A DNA stretch of 64,000 nt from the NCBI GenBank assembly GCA_021613535.1, contig CP075497.1, positions 10,106,001 to 10,170,000 on the forward strand, written 5' to 3'. This document shows, piece after piece, positions 1 to 16,205 of the stretch (positions are counted from its first letter, which is position 1; the number at the start of each line of letters is the position of its first letter). Under the pieces are notes generated by a model. That model had not been told where the DNA came from and ran no database searches. It saw only the letters and a program-made list of their open reading frames with translations. The position numbers and the translations under genes were made by a program. Source of the stretch: Adineta vaga (lineage: Eukaryota; Rotifera).

Positions 1-56
1 TCGAATTTGATATGATACCATAGTACCATTAAAAGAAAGAAAATATTCGATTAATT

Positions 57-2912
<2,856 letters not shown>

Positions 2913-3785
2913 TCGCAATATATCATCTTCCATTTTCTTTTCTGTCCTGTGTATATTGACAAGTGAATGAGTTCTTTTTTCCATTTGTCTTTCTCTGATC
3001 TCTTCTGTGAAACAGTTTGTTTCTTTAATCTCTACATTCGAATGTTCTTGTTTTTTTTCTTTGTTTAACTCAAAGCGAAATTTATTTTCGTCAGTTTTCG
3101 CTCGAAAGATCATTTTTATCACAAACAGTACAGATTGTTTTTATGCTTTTGGGAAAACTAATTACAATAAAGATTGAAGAAAACCTCTGGAAAGAAAGAT
3201 AGTGAAGTACTAACTGTTATATGAAAATGATTGTGTAATATATCAAAGTATAATTATAAGCTTAGTAATTCACTCTCACACTTATACAAATCTTAATAAT
3301 ATGCATTATTTACAATATCGATTGAGTCTTACGTATCCTCGATAAATAGTCTGAAAAGAAAATTTCATTTATATACAGACATAAATGCAATGTATTTTCT
3401 TCCTGAAGCAAAACTGAAATTGAGTGGAATAATAAATAACACTCGATAGATAACTAGCAGGTCGACTTATTCTTCTTATTGTTTATAGTCTTCTCAAATT
3501 TGAATTGATTTCTTTAGGTAAGAATACTTTATATATATACATATTCTTTGTCATTCATTCTTTTAGTATAGAATGTGAATATGAAGGTATATACTTGATT
3601 ATCGCAAGATGTCCTCAGTCATCATTCTTTTCAGTTCTTCTTTGAGTTTTTATTGACAAATTATTTGAATTAGTTTGATTTCATTTGATATTTTACGGAA
3701 TCTGTTTTTTATTTATTTTATTCACACATGTTTTTTTTTCCTGAGACAAAAACTTTCTCAATCAATATTTTAGTATGAAAATTGA
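2913..3785. other. Intergenic spacer, HECT gene to ankyrin gene
   Basis: About 870 bp of AT-rich DNA between two head-to-tail plus-strand genes. It should hold the 3' UTR of the HECT gene and the promoter or 5' UTR of the ankyrin gene. I see no convincing coding exon, RNA gene or repeat in it. Confidence 0.6.
3166..3171 (+). terminator. Candidate poly(A) signal of the HECT ligase gene
   Basis: AATAAA lies about 250 nt after the HECT stop codon and before the next gene. It is placed by motif only. Confidence 0.4.
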
Positions 3786-6700
3786 ATGTCTTATTTACTG
3801 GAAACTTCTTTAACTTTTCTTTCACCTTTATCAAACCAAGTAAAATAAAACTTTACTTATTATTTTTGTTGTTTTTGAAAAGCTATCTTTTTTTTTAAAG
3901 TTTGAACCTACTGATACAGTCAGAAATCAAACGACAAGTGTTTTGTTACCACTCTCGCCATTATTTGATGCAACTGTTGATGATGATTATTTAGCTGTTC
4001 AATCTTTAATAAGTAAAAATTATGATGTCAATTCGCAGGTAACATGATCAACAAATAGAAAATTGATATTGAATTTTATTTCAAAGGATACTGATGGAGT
4101 AACTGCATTACATTTATGTGCTTTTTTCAATTGTACTGCAACATGTGATACATTATGTGCACGACAAGCATTTGTTAATGCAAAAGATAATCAATTATTA
4201 ACACCTTTATTCTATGCATGCAAAGCCAATCATCCCGTAAGCAAAATAAATTATGAAAATCTTTGATTCAAAAAAGAAAAACGGAAAATATATTTCAGAC
4301 TATTGTACGAACATTGATTGATCATGGTGCTGATTGTGATGTACAGAATAAACATTGGCAAACTCCATTACATATATGTGCACTATCATCAGATGCATCT
4401 ACAGGAGCTTTTGTTATTAATCATGTTACAAATGTAGATACGACGGATGAATATGGATTAACTGCTTTGCATTATGCGGTAAGTTAGATATTTGAATAGA
4501 AATGTGAATTTTGTTATTTAATTTGTTTAATTTAGTGTATGTCTGAAAATATTCAAGTAAGAAAGATTAGAAGAAGAAGAAATTAAAATATTCGAATGAA
4601 TTTTGTTCATTCTAGATGATTAAATTATTAATTGGTGCAGGAGCCAATGTGAATTTATGTGATCGAAAACAAAATTATGCACTTCATTGGACAGCAACAA
4701 AAGGTTCAATCGAAATATTGAATATTTTACTTAATGCTCATGCTAATCCAAATTGTATCAATGATCAAGTAAGATTTCTAAATATTTCAATCTTTATTTT
4801 CATTATCGATTTTCAAGGGTTTAACACCGTTACACCTCTATGTTCTGAATAATCATATCGATTGTATTCGAAAATTGCTCGAGAATAATGCTAATATTAA
4901 TGCTAGTACTCATCATGGTAGTTTACCCATTCACTTCGCAGCTTATCTTGGCAATATGGATATATTTGAACTACTATATAATCAATCCAAAGCATCAGAT
5001 TTAACAGAAACAGATCAACATGGAAATGTATGTATTCTATTTTGATTATAGCATTGAAATGATGATATAATTTTAAGACTCTTCTTCATTTTGCTGCTGC
5101 ATCTAAATCTACCGAATCAAATATTATTCCTCAATTATTAACAAAACTCAAACTACCATTAGTTAATACACAAAATTTTAAACATCAAACTCCATTACAT
5201 ACTGCTATTCTGCATAATAATGAAAATGCTGTACATCAATTACTTGCAGGAGGTAAATCCACAATCATTTTGTTTATTATTGTTAATTCGAATTATTTAT
5301 TAGGTGCTGATCCAAATATTGTTGATGAAAATGAAAATAGTCCATTGCATTTATCAACAATATTCATGAGTAGATCCGATCAGTCCAATATTCTTTTTGC
5401 ATTAGTTTCACAACATCCTGAACTTTTGTGTTTAAAAAATAAGAATAGTCTTATTCCACTACATATTGCATTGAAAAATTTCGATTATCAATCTATTGGC
5501 TATTTAATGCCTGAAAATGAAGGAAAACTAATTGAACAAGCACAACGATCATTATTAATAATGGATTCAATTGGACGTCATTCTCTTCATTATGCTGCTA
5601 ATTCAGGTTTAATAACATTTATTGAACGTTATTTCAAATCCATGACAAAAGATATTATTAATCAACAAGATTCATTTGGTTTAACACCATTACATTATGC
5701 GTGGTAAGTATAATTCTCAATGATTTCAAAATGAAAATCTTTTCTTTTTCTTTCAAGTATTAAATGGCATGGACTTGATGCAATTGATATTTTATTAAAA
5801 CTTGGTGGTGATGTGAATATTAAATGTCATACATATGGTGCAATTCCATTACATTATATTCTTGTTTATTGCTATTCATCGGATACAATTGAACAATTAA
5901 TAAAAGCTGGTAGTGATGCATTGATAAGTACAAAACATGGTGAAACATGTTTATCCTATGGTATCATGCAGAATGATATTTATCTACTTAAAATTCTTTT
6001 TAAATCCATTAAAGAATCGGCAACCTATGATAAATCGAAATTAATCTTTCTATCTTGTTTACATGGAAAAGATAATTCCTTAGAATATCTTATAGAAAAT
6101 CTTTCTGATATTGATTTAAATGCAACAATGAATGATGGCATGACGGCACTTATGCTCGCTTGTTATTATGGACATTGTTCATGTGTTCATTTACTTTTAC
6201 ATCGAAAAGTTAATGTTAAACAAATCAATGAAATTGATGGAAAAACAAGTTTACATTATGCAGCATTGAATGGACGAACAGATTGTATGCTTGCTTTAGT
6301 ACAAGAATTACAAACAAATCCGGATGATTTAAAAACAATTATTGATTTGAAAGATAAAGCAGGAAAGTAAGTTTCCTTTTTTTCTATAACATAGCAAGAG
6401 AAAGAGAAAGATATCATCATTTAGAACTGCACTTCATTATTGTGTTGAACATTCGTCTCCAAGTTGTATACGTTTATTAGTTAATTTTGGTGGTGCAAAT
6501 CCAAATGTAACTGATTTATTCTCACTTTCACCACTACATTATTGTGCGATATATAATGGTGAAGAAAGTTTACAAGAATTATTAGATGCACATGATATAC
6601 AAGTGAATATTGCGGATAAAAATAATCGATTACCATTACACTATGCAGCCGCAAGTGGAAATGTAACAATTCTATCTACACTTGCTGATGTAAAACTAAT

Positions 6701-7687
6701 CGCTAAGATTTCTTCATTTGAATAGAAACGTTCATTCTTTTGTATTTAGTATGATTACGATCAAATTGCTGATATAGATGGATTTAGTCCATTACATTAT
6801 GCAGTCTTGCGAGGTAAAGAAATCGAATTTAATGGATGTTTTTTTTCTTTGCTAATATAAAAAAAATACTTTCTTTAGGACATGATACAGCAGTACGTAT
6901 TCTTCTTGCATCAGAAGTTAGCCTTCGATGTTTGAAAACTAGTCGAATTACACCTGTTCATCTCGCTTGTATACGCGCAGATTCAACATGTCTAAGAGCA
7001 ATTCTAAGTACTCTACGAACAGATAGCATTTCCACAATGATTAATTTACCGACAAAAGTCGATAAGTAAGAAAAAAAGCACAATCAAAATAGATTTCTAA
7101 GGCGCTTTTATTTGTAGATTCACACCGTTACATTTAGCATCAATGATGAAAAATGGTTTCGAATGTGTTCAGATCTTACTTCATTGTGATCAAATCAATG
7201 TGGATGCAAAAGATCATTTACAACGAACACCAATTATGTATGCAATTATCAATGAAATGGATTCAAAACTGATAGGTAAACATAGAATTGTTTCATTTGA
7301 TAAAATATTTCAAAATTCGATTCATTGATTCTCTAGATATGTTTTTGGTTAAATGTCAAAATTTTGATGCTACTGATCATTTGAAAAACAATATTTTACA
7401 TTATGCTTGTATAGCCGTATGTGTTGAATAAAGGAAATCTTTTTTGTGTATATTTTATTGTTATTTGTAGAAGAATGAACCAGTTGTTGAAAACCTTCTT
7501 CGACGAAATCCAACTTCAACATTTATCGAAGCGATTAATCATGAAAATCAAACGTAAGAACACAAGTTCATTTTCTTATTTGAATTCTGATTAATATTGC
7601 GTTTTTAGACCATTGGATTTAGCAAAAAAAGCTCAGTTGTCACCGTCGATAATCGATACATTATTTTCCTTATCTGGTCGTTTATAA
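3786..7687 (+). CDS. Large ankyrin-repeat protein, ANKRD28/44/52-like
   Basis: Seventeen exons: 3786-3839, 3901-4038, 4087-4236, 4299-4478, 4536-4556, 4616-4768, 4818-5027, 5078-5252, 5304-5703, 5758-6366, 6425-6689, 6750-6813, 6879-7065, 7118-7275, 7337-7416, 7471-7553, 7609-7687. The product is 1001 aa and almost entirely ankyrin repeats (TPLHxA..., about 25-28 units). Early repeats such as NKHWQTPLH and NYALHWTA match the order seen in ANKRD28/44/52, regulatory ankyrin subunits of protein phosphatase 6, which are about 1000-1050 aa. No catalytic domain is visible. The start is an ATG whose 18-codon exon splices in frame; the next exon has no Met. Exon 5 is only 21 nt. The PP6 role is inferred from family resemblance; a generic scaffold is the alternative. 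Confidence 0.88.
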
Positions 7688-7892
7688 AGAATGTTTTCAA
7701 TAATAACTTTTGTTGTTTTTTCTTCAAACTGTGATATTCATTAAAACAAAATGCAAGCGAAGGGAACCAGAGAAAACGAACTGAAATGTGTTTCTTACTG
7801 TCAGATGTTCATTCGTTGTAGATAATATTCAAGCGTATCGATTTTTTCCCTTTTTTTATGTAAAACAAAATGAATACAAAGAAAATTTTTTT

Positions 7893-8603
7893 TTAATAAA
7901 GACGATGACATTTTCCCATTGTGCTTTTAACACAAATTTTCTCGATATTTTGCCATTTTTTTCGTAATAATCCAACAATAAAATGAATTGACATTGTCGT
8001 CATTGTTATCAATTGATCGATTGTCATATCAACATGTCCAATAGCTACGTTGATATTTGCATGTTTTCTCAATTGAATACGTAAGGTAGATTTGATTTGT
8101 TGGATTTTATTAGCTAAGATATCATTATGTGTCAGCAGGATTGGAAATTTGCCGAGTTTCCCAAGACGTGGGCCAAATAAACGTGGTATCTGTCGAATGA
8201 TTGTTTCTGATGCTAGAAATGCGTGATAACTATGGTCTAATTTACGAATTTTCTTTTTATTTTTGTTTAAACGTTTTATATCTTCGACCGACATACAATC
8301 AATTTGATTCATTCGTGCTTCATCACAATGTTTTTCATCACCATAAACACAAATTTTATATCGTGGACGAATGATATGTGGAAGACGTAGTGTACCACTA
8401 AAACGTTTTTCACGAGATGTATCGTAGTTTTTTAAAACTATTTGTAATTCTACTGTTTCCACAAATCTTCGTTTACGTTCATCGTGAGAATATGTCAATA
8501 GTTGATCAAGACATTTATAGATTGTTTCCTAGTAGAAAGATTTCATTCCTGGAATAGATTACAAGTTTAAACTTACTTGAGATATCGTGGATGTCGAACT
8601 CAT
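7893..8603 (-). CDS. RPL10A: 60S ribosomal protein L10a (uL1)
   Basis: Two exons: 8577-8603 (start, 9 codons) and 7893-8528, separated by a 48-bp intron, giving 220 aa against about 217 in vertebrates. Signature stretches are RFVETVELQIVLKNYD, KRFSGTLRLP, GDEKHCDEA, LNKNKKKIRKL and the C-terminus KSTMGKCHRLY. uL1 forms the L1 stalk of the large subunit and helps release deacylated tRNA from the E site. The downstream ATG at 8498 would drop the conserved N-terminus, so I prefer the spliced start MSSTSTISQ. The gene is tail-to-tail with the ankyrin gene, with 205 bp between stop codons. The sequence is somewhat divergent in the middle but intact. Confidence 0.95.
7895..7900 (+). terminator. Candidate poly(A) signal of the ankyrin gene, overlapping the RPL10A stop
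   Basis: AATAAA on the plus strand, 208 nt after the ankyrin stop. It overlaps the last codons of the convergent RPL10A gene, so the two transcripts may overlap at their 3' ends. Motif evidence only. Confidence 0.35.
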
Positions 8604-10408
<1,805 letters not shown>

Positions 10409-11265
10409 ATTGAAATTGACCTGATTGAAATGGTCTGTGATAACTCAATTATGCGAAAATCGAAAGAATTCTTTTTTGTTTTGTATGTACTTAGTTCATT
10501 GTAAAATGGTTGACATGAAAATAAACTATTTTTTTTCTCATCGTTACGTAAAATATATTATGGGATGATTATCTCCGGAAATAATTGACATTCTTAAACA
10601 ATGCTAAAGCAAAAGCAAATTGTATAAATTGACACAATGCAATGTACAGAAAATGAATATCAAATAAATAAATCTCAAATGTGTTAGTTTCATTCTCAAC
10701 GGAAATTGTTCGAAGAATATGAGTTGTATTTTATTGGTTAACGAAATTTTACTTGAATGACGAAGAAGAAGAGAAATTGATCATTTGGATATCGTTAGCA
10801 AATCTCTTGTTAAGCATTTGTAAATGTTGAATATTTGTCTATGTATACATGTCGTTATGACTTACTATCGAATAGAATAAAGAACGCCTCATTCATTCAA
10901 TCTTTTCTTTTCGCGACGATATGTATTTGTTCTGATCATAATAATGTCTAGAAGATTGACACCTCGATGTTTAAGACAATATATTCGAATTTTCTTTTTT
11001 TTTTTTCTTTTAAATGTATTGTTATATAAAAATCAACGATTAGCCAAGACTAGGTACGAAACAAAGATGTTGTATTAATCTCAATAATGATTCAAATATA
11101 TAGTTCATTTATCAAACGATGTACGGTTAATCTTACAAACTAATCATATATAAGTAATTTGAGAGTTTTCTTTTTTTGGATTGATAATATTTATTTCTTC
11201 CTTATCTATGTACTCTCACACCCTTCATACAAAAACAATGATACTAAAAATTCTATTTTCTTTCA
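10409..11265. other. Convergent intergenic region, homeobox gene / riboflavin transporter
   Basis: About 860 bp between two genes whose 3' ends face each other. It is AT-rich with several short T and A runs. Beyond the probable 3' UTRs I see nothing that looks like a gene. Confidence 0.6.
10520..10525 (+). terminator. Candidate poly(A) signal of the homeobox gene
   Basis: AATAAA about 112 nt after the homeobox stop codon. Motif and position only. Confidence 0.45.
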
Positions 11266-12672
11266 TCATCTACAATAGACATGACATGGTTGTCTATCTT
11301 GTAACAATTCAAAAACATTAATTATTAGATAAAAGGGTAAAACACCAAATATAATACCCATTTGAACACTTAAACCAAAATAAAATAAACCATTTTCTTT
11401 TTTCCAAAACAATTTAATACTATTTCCACTAGCAATTCGTACATATGCTAAAATAAATGCTGCACTAAACCATGCAATAACCATGACAATGCCACCGTGA
11501 ACTGTATCAGCCCATATTGGACAAGGACTTTGACAAGCAACAACAATAATAAAACAACAAATTAAACAACCAACGATCGAACCAATAACTACCCAAAGTA
11601 AGGATATGGTTGGACGAAGTAAAGCATAAAATGCAGATAATGGATAAGCTACTGGATAAAGAATACTGCAATAATAGAATGCTTTTTGACCATAGGGTAA
11701 TAATGAATATGTGATTAATGTTGGTAAACAACCATATAAAATACCTGAATTAATAACATTAAACCATTGAAGAATATGAAAATGTTTTCTTGTCATTGAC
11801 TTAGGTGTTGTTAAGGATAATTTTCGAACGACAGGAGTATTTTCACCATATTTTAATAACATTTCACAATTTTCAATATTTTCTTTTTCGAAATTTGTAT
11901 CTCCTGCTTTTGCTAATTTAACAATTGATGTCATTTGTAAGATCATAAAAGCAACTAATGACATTAGAATAATACCCGTGATAAGAAAGAAAAATATTGT
12001 AACACTAAAACGAGGTTCGGAATAAATCGGTTCGAAAGGTAACGTTTGATTCTTTTGTATACATTGAACTTCACCACCGATACCTTGTGCTGTTGCGATT
12101 AAAGTTGGTAGTGATGCTGTTAAACTTTCACCCATAAACATTGCATGTAAATATTTAGCTTTGAAACGTTTCATATAATCACAAAAGACAAGTGAAGATG
12201 TACAATCAAGTATTCCTAATGCAAATACGGCAATAAGCAGTAAATAACTACGTTGAGCACCAAAGATATACAATGTATGATTCCAAAATAATCCAATTGC
12301 ACAACAAGCTATAATACCAACGATAATTATGATATAGATATATGGAATTTCTGAAAAACGTTCTCGTAATCTCCAACGAATAAAAAGAACTATGATTGGA
12401 AAGATATTCGCAAGACTAATAATCAATGATAATGTTGATGGTAATGTCCAACGTTCAGGAGCAGTATTAACAATTAATGGCAATTCGATCCATACACTAT
12501 TTAAATCTATCCAAGTGCTTAAATTAAGAATCATAATAAGAGTATAACATATGTGTTCAGTCCATTTATGATCTTTGGAATTAGGACTATAGAAATGAAA
12601 AAAAGCTTTTTATTATTTTATTCGATTTCGATATTCATACCTCATAGAAAGTTCCAAATTTCGTTGTTCCAT
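11266..12672 (-). CDS. Riboflavin transporter, SLC52A (RFVT) family
   Basis: Two exons, 12641-12672 (start) and 11266-12586, joined across a 54-bp intron, giving 450 aa; vertebrate members are 445-469 aa. The N-terminus has the family stretch NSVWIELP inside the first membrane helix, and about ten or eleven hydrophobic helices follow. A hydrophilic loop near residues 225-275 sits where the family has its large central loop. The protein should move riboflavin across the plasma membrane. An ATG at 12534 opens the long exon, but that start would cut the first membrane helix; the upstream mini-exon splices in frame and restores it. Nothing looks broken. Family assignment is confident; specificity for riboflavin is by homology. 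Confidence 0.9.
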
Positions 12673-13200
12673 ACTTGTTAGAAATACGTAGAGTTGAATA
12701 GATTGAGATTAATCTTATGATTTTACTTTTTGTTTTATTTTTGTCGATTAACACATACAAAACGTTTCACATTTCATTTGATAATGCCAATCAACGTATT
12801 AAGAAAAAAAGATACCATATGATATGTTATTTGACTTCAATAGAGATAAACTAGAATCAATTCGTTTTGTATGTTCTAATCCTAGATATTAATCTTTTTC
12901 TTGTTTTTTTTTCAAATTTCATAGTGTGTCAAAATATGACCTCGAGTAATGATTAGATAAATCTTTCGTTTTTTACATCAAATGTATTTTATTGAATAGA
13001 TAATGAAAATTTTCCTACGATAGTTTATGAATATTCTCATATCTACATATATATTATTTCTATTGTCTATGAACGCAGAAATACGAAGACTTTTGAAGTT
13101 ATTAGAAAAAAAAAACAATTTGTATAAGATTTCTAAAAGAAAGAAAAAAAAGAGAACGTTCAAGTTTATTGATAAAGATTCTAAAGGAAATGAAAGTCAT
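12673..13200. other. Spacer between riboflavin transporter and Cys-rich gene
   Basis: About 530 bp of very AT-rich DNA with short homopolymer runs. The flanking genes are both on the minus strand. It probably contains the transporter promoter and the 3' UTR of the next gene. A 68-codon plus-strand frame at 13027-13233 is Lys/Asn-rich and does not look coding. Confidence 0.55.
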
Positions 13201-14252
13201 TCATATATGCCACCAATAAATAAAAACCATTGATAGAATAGACCACCACTGAATAGTAATCATCTTAGATCCTGAATCAAATGCTTCACCACTATAAAAT
13301 TTTCGAGCACTTAATCGACAACGTACATCGGTAACCGCATGATCACAACCATAAAATCCACCTTAAAATGTCGAGAAAACAAATAGAAACTATATCAAAT
13401 CATATTCCATTCAATTACCATGACAATTTAAATTTGCTTGCTTCATAATATATTCCATAAAATTCGAAAGTTGTTCAACATCATCACGAACTTCACTAAT
13501 CGAACAATTTGTTATATGTTTACCGGCACATTGGATATAATCTGTAACTGATTTACACCATTGAACTTTTTCTTGTACAGACCAAGTTATATCGAATTTA
13601 AGGCGCTCTTCTAATATATCATTGCATTCTTTACCAGCCTAGATTATTTTCACAATCTCTTTTCGAAAGAAAAATAAATAAATCAATTTACGACACGAAC
13701 CTCTTCAACTTCACATGGTGACATCGTTGATGGTGTTGTACTTGTTGTTGTTGTGGTTCTTGCTGGTGATAATGTGGTTGTTTTACATTTATATTGAATA
13801 ATTGTTGTACCACCAAGACCGGCACAATATCGACCTAATCGCCAACCCTAGATGATAATCGAAATTGATCTATAATTCATGTTTAGTTAGATAAGTTTCT
13901 TACATTTTGTTGAAGACCAACATCGAAAGCAGCTAATGCACCTGTATGTTCACTTTTTAGATCACAACATTGAAGTCTTTTATTAACACATTCAGCATAT
14001 TTTTTTCCTTGATCACAAAATTGAAAGAGTTGTTCACGTGTATATAAATCATATTTAAACTAGAAAAGAATATTTGAGTAACTTTCACCAAAATCGAATC
14101 TTATCTTATCATACAATTTCTTCGTCGTCAGCTGATGGTGGTTGTGGACATTCAGATGCTTTCCATATATTACAACAATTAATAAATGATATAAGAAGAC
14201 AAAAAGAAACAGCTAGTAGTATTGATGAATAATGATGTTTAGTAAGAAACAT
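13201..14252 (-). CDS. Secreted Cys-rich protein with a possible GPI-anchor signal; unknown family
   Basis: Five exons: 14115-14252, 13904-14059, 13701-13847, 13419-13638, 13201-13361, giving 273 aa in one frame. The start gives a signal-peptide-like N-terminus (SSILLAVSFCLLISFINCC). Two Cys-rich modules follow: one around residues 26-125, and one around residues 145-240. A Thr/Ser-rich linker (TTTTTSTTPST) separates them and looks like an O-glycosylated spacer. The C-terminus is a hydrophobic Trp-rich tail (WWSILSMVFIYWWHI) after small residues, as expected for a GPI-anchor signal or a short membrane anchor. I do not recognise the family and give no function. The regular splice sites and clean frame across four introns support a real gene; its exons are too short to show up as long open frames. 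Confidence 0.75.
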
Positions 14253-15336
14253 TATTTGAACAATTGACGTGTAAAATGAACTTGTTGTTATTGTTTATTC
14301 TCATTTCTACGTTTTTGTCATTGACGTGTTTGTATTAACACACCTACAAAAGGTTTAACAATTGATAATTTACATGTTTGTCACACATAAGTATTCAGTG
14401 AATCTAAATCTCGATCGAGAAGCTCACGCACATATATCATGTTAAAATGATCTCAAATCAATTAGAACATAGTCAAGAAATTGTTTAGATTTCAACAGAT
14501 GATCAAAGAAAACTATGTTGTAAAATTTTAGCTTATGGCTTGCTTGAAGTTTTGCATACTTACTTGTTTTTTTTTGCATTGTATTCGAATAGGTTTCAAA
14601 TGAATAAATGAATGAACGTTTAAAACGAAAGAAAAAAAGCCGTGCAAAAGAAGGATAATAGAGAAGATGACATAAACATTTGTTTTCATTTATTTAAACA
14701 ATCGATAAAGGTAATTTCGGACAACGAGGTAAACATTCGTTTAAGTAAAGGATTGATCAATACGATAGTTCGTAATAAATTCAATAGTAAAAAATAATCC
14801 CAATGACACAAAAAGTCAGTTTAGTGAATAATAAGTTTCGAAAAGGAACTATATGGTCAGTCAACTGTTCATATAGCACAATGAAAGATCCTTTTCTTGT
14901 TTATTTAAAATATTTTGAATATATAAAGTTATCATTCATCTTTATTTTATCGTATTTCACTTAAGTTAGAATTTTATCTTTGTTCATTTAACAGGAGATT
15001 CTTCTCTACAACAAATATTCATATAGAAAAAGAAAACTGCGTTACAAAAGGAAAGAATATTTTGACAACGGGTAATAAACAAGAAAAAAAAACAAACAAG
15101 AATAATAAACCTTTTTTTTGGTGTTTTCTTTTAAGAAAAGAGAGCCATAGGTACAAGCCAATAATGAGAATATTAGAATGAGTGTTTACACGCTAAAAAT
15201 GTTGAGAAGATGAGATTAGATAGACGAGAAAATGATATACATGAGATGGAACGAAAGTGAGAGAAAGAGAAGGTGACTAGTAGCACCGATCGGTTGAATA
15301 TGTTTCGAGTTGTATTCGATAAGAAAGAAAATTTGA
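14253..15336. other. Spacer between Cys-rich gene and srGAP
   Basis: About 1.1 kb between two minus-strand genes. It should hold the Cys-rich gene promoter and the srGAP 3' UTR. AT-rich, no coding exon or RNA gene recognised. Confidence 0.55.
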
Positions 15337-16174
15337 TTAAACATCGGTGGTTTTCGAGGAACCTGCAGCAGGTATTGCTTGTTGATGTGAATGAGATGAT
15401 GTTGAAGAAGAAGAAGAGGTTGACGTTGAAGCACTTGTAGCACCACATGATGAATCGGTGGATGGATGTAAACCAAGTCGTTTTAGTAATTCAACGGTTT
15501 TTTCTGGTTTTTTCATAATTGGTGGTGGAATCTTCTTTCGATTATTTGGTTCAGGTGATGGTCGAATCTTTTCAATAAAATGTACAGCTGGTGTTGAAGA
15601 AGAATTCGAACGTGATGTACGTGCTGATTCATTGGTTATTGTTGATTGAATAAATCCATTGTTATTAGTATGATTACTATCTGATGGATAATGCACTGGT
15701 GAACTTTTTGACGATGATGATGACGACGAAGAAGATTTTGTTGATTGATGTTCAGTAATATTATTATCATCAATCGATTTCGAAGCTGGTGGTGTAATAA
15801 GACCACTTGAAATAGGTAAATTAAGAACGAGATCAGGTGCATCACTTTCTTGTTGTATTGATAAACGTTCATCTGAATGATTATTTGCTAATGGCATCGA
15901 ACGAAAACATTGTGCATGACATTCTTCCACAGTTCGAATACCAGATAAAACTTCACGTAATGCTGTATCAATATCAATAATTTGTTGTTCATTTGTGGAT
16001 GTTAAACGTGATGAAGATGATGTCGATGATCGTGATTGACAACGATCATTTGTAGTTTGTGGTACTGCAGGTGGACTTGGAGGTAGAACATCATAAATTG
16101 AACGTTGAAGTGTTTTTGGATGGCTTGAACTACTCGTATTTTCATAGGTATTCTCTTGTGATTCATCAGAATCT

Positions 16175-16205
<31 letters not shown>

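Noticed and set aside
13027-13233. 68-codon plus-strand open frame
   Set aside because: Lys/Asn-rich composition, overlaps the 3' end of a supported minus-strand gene, no recognisable domain.
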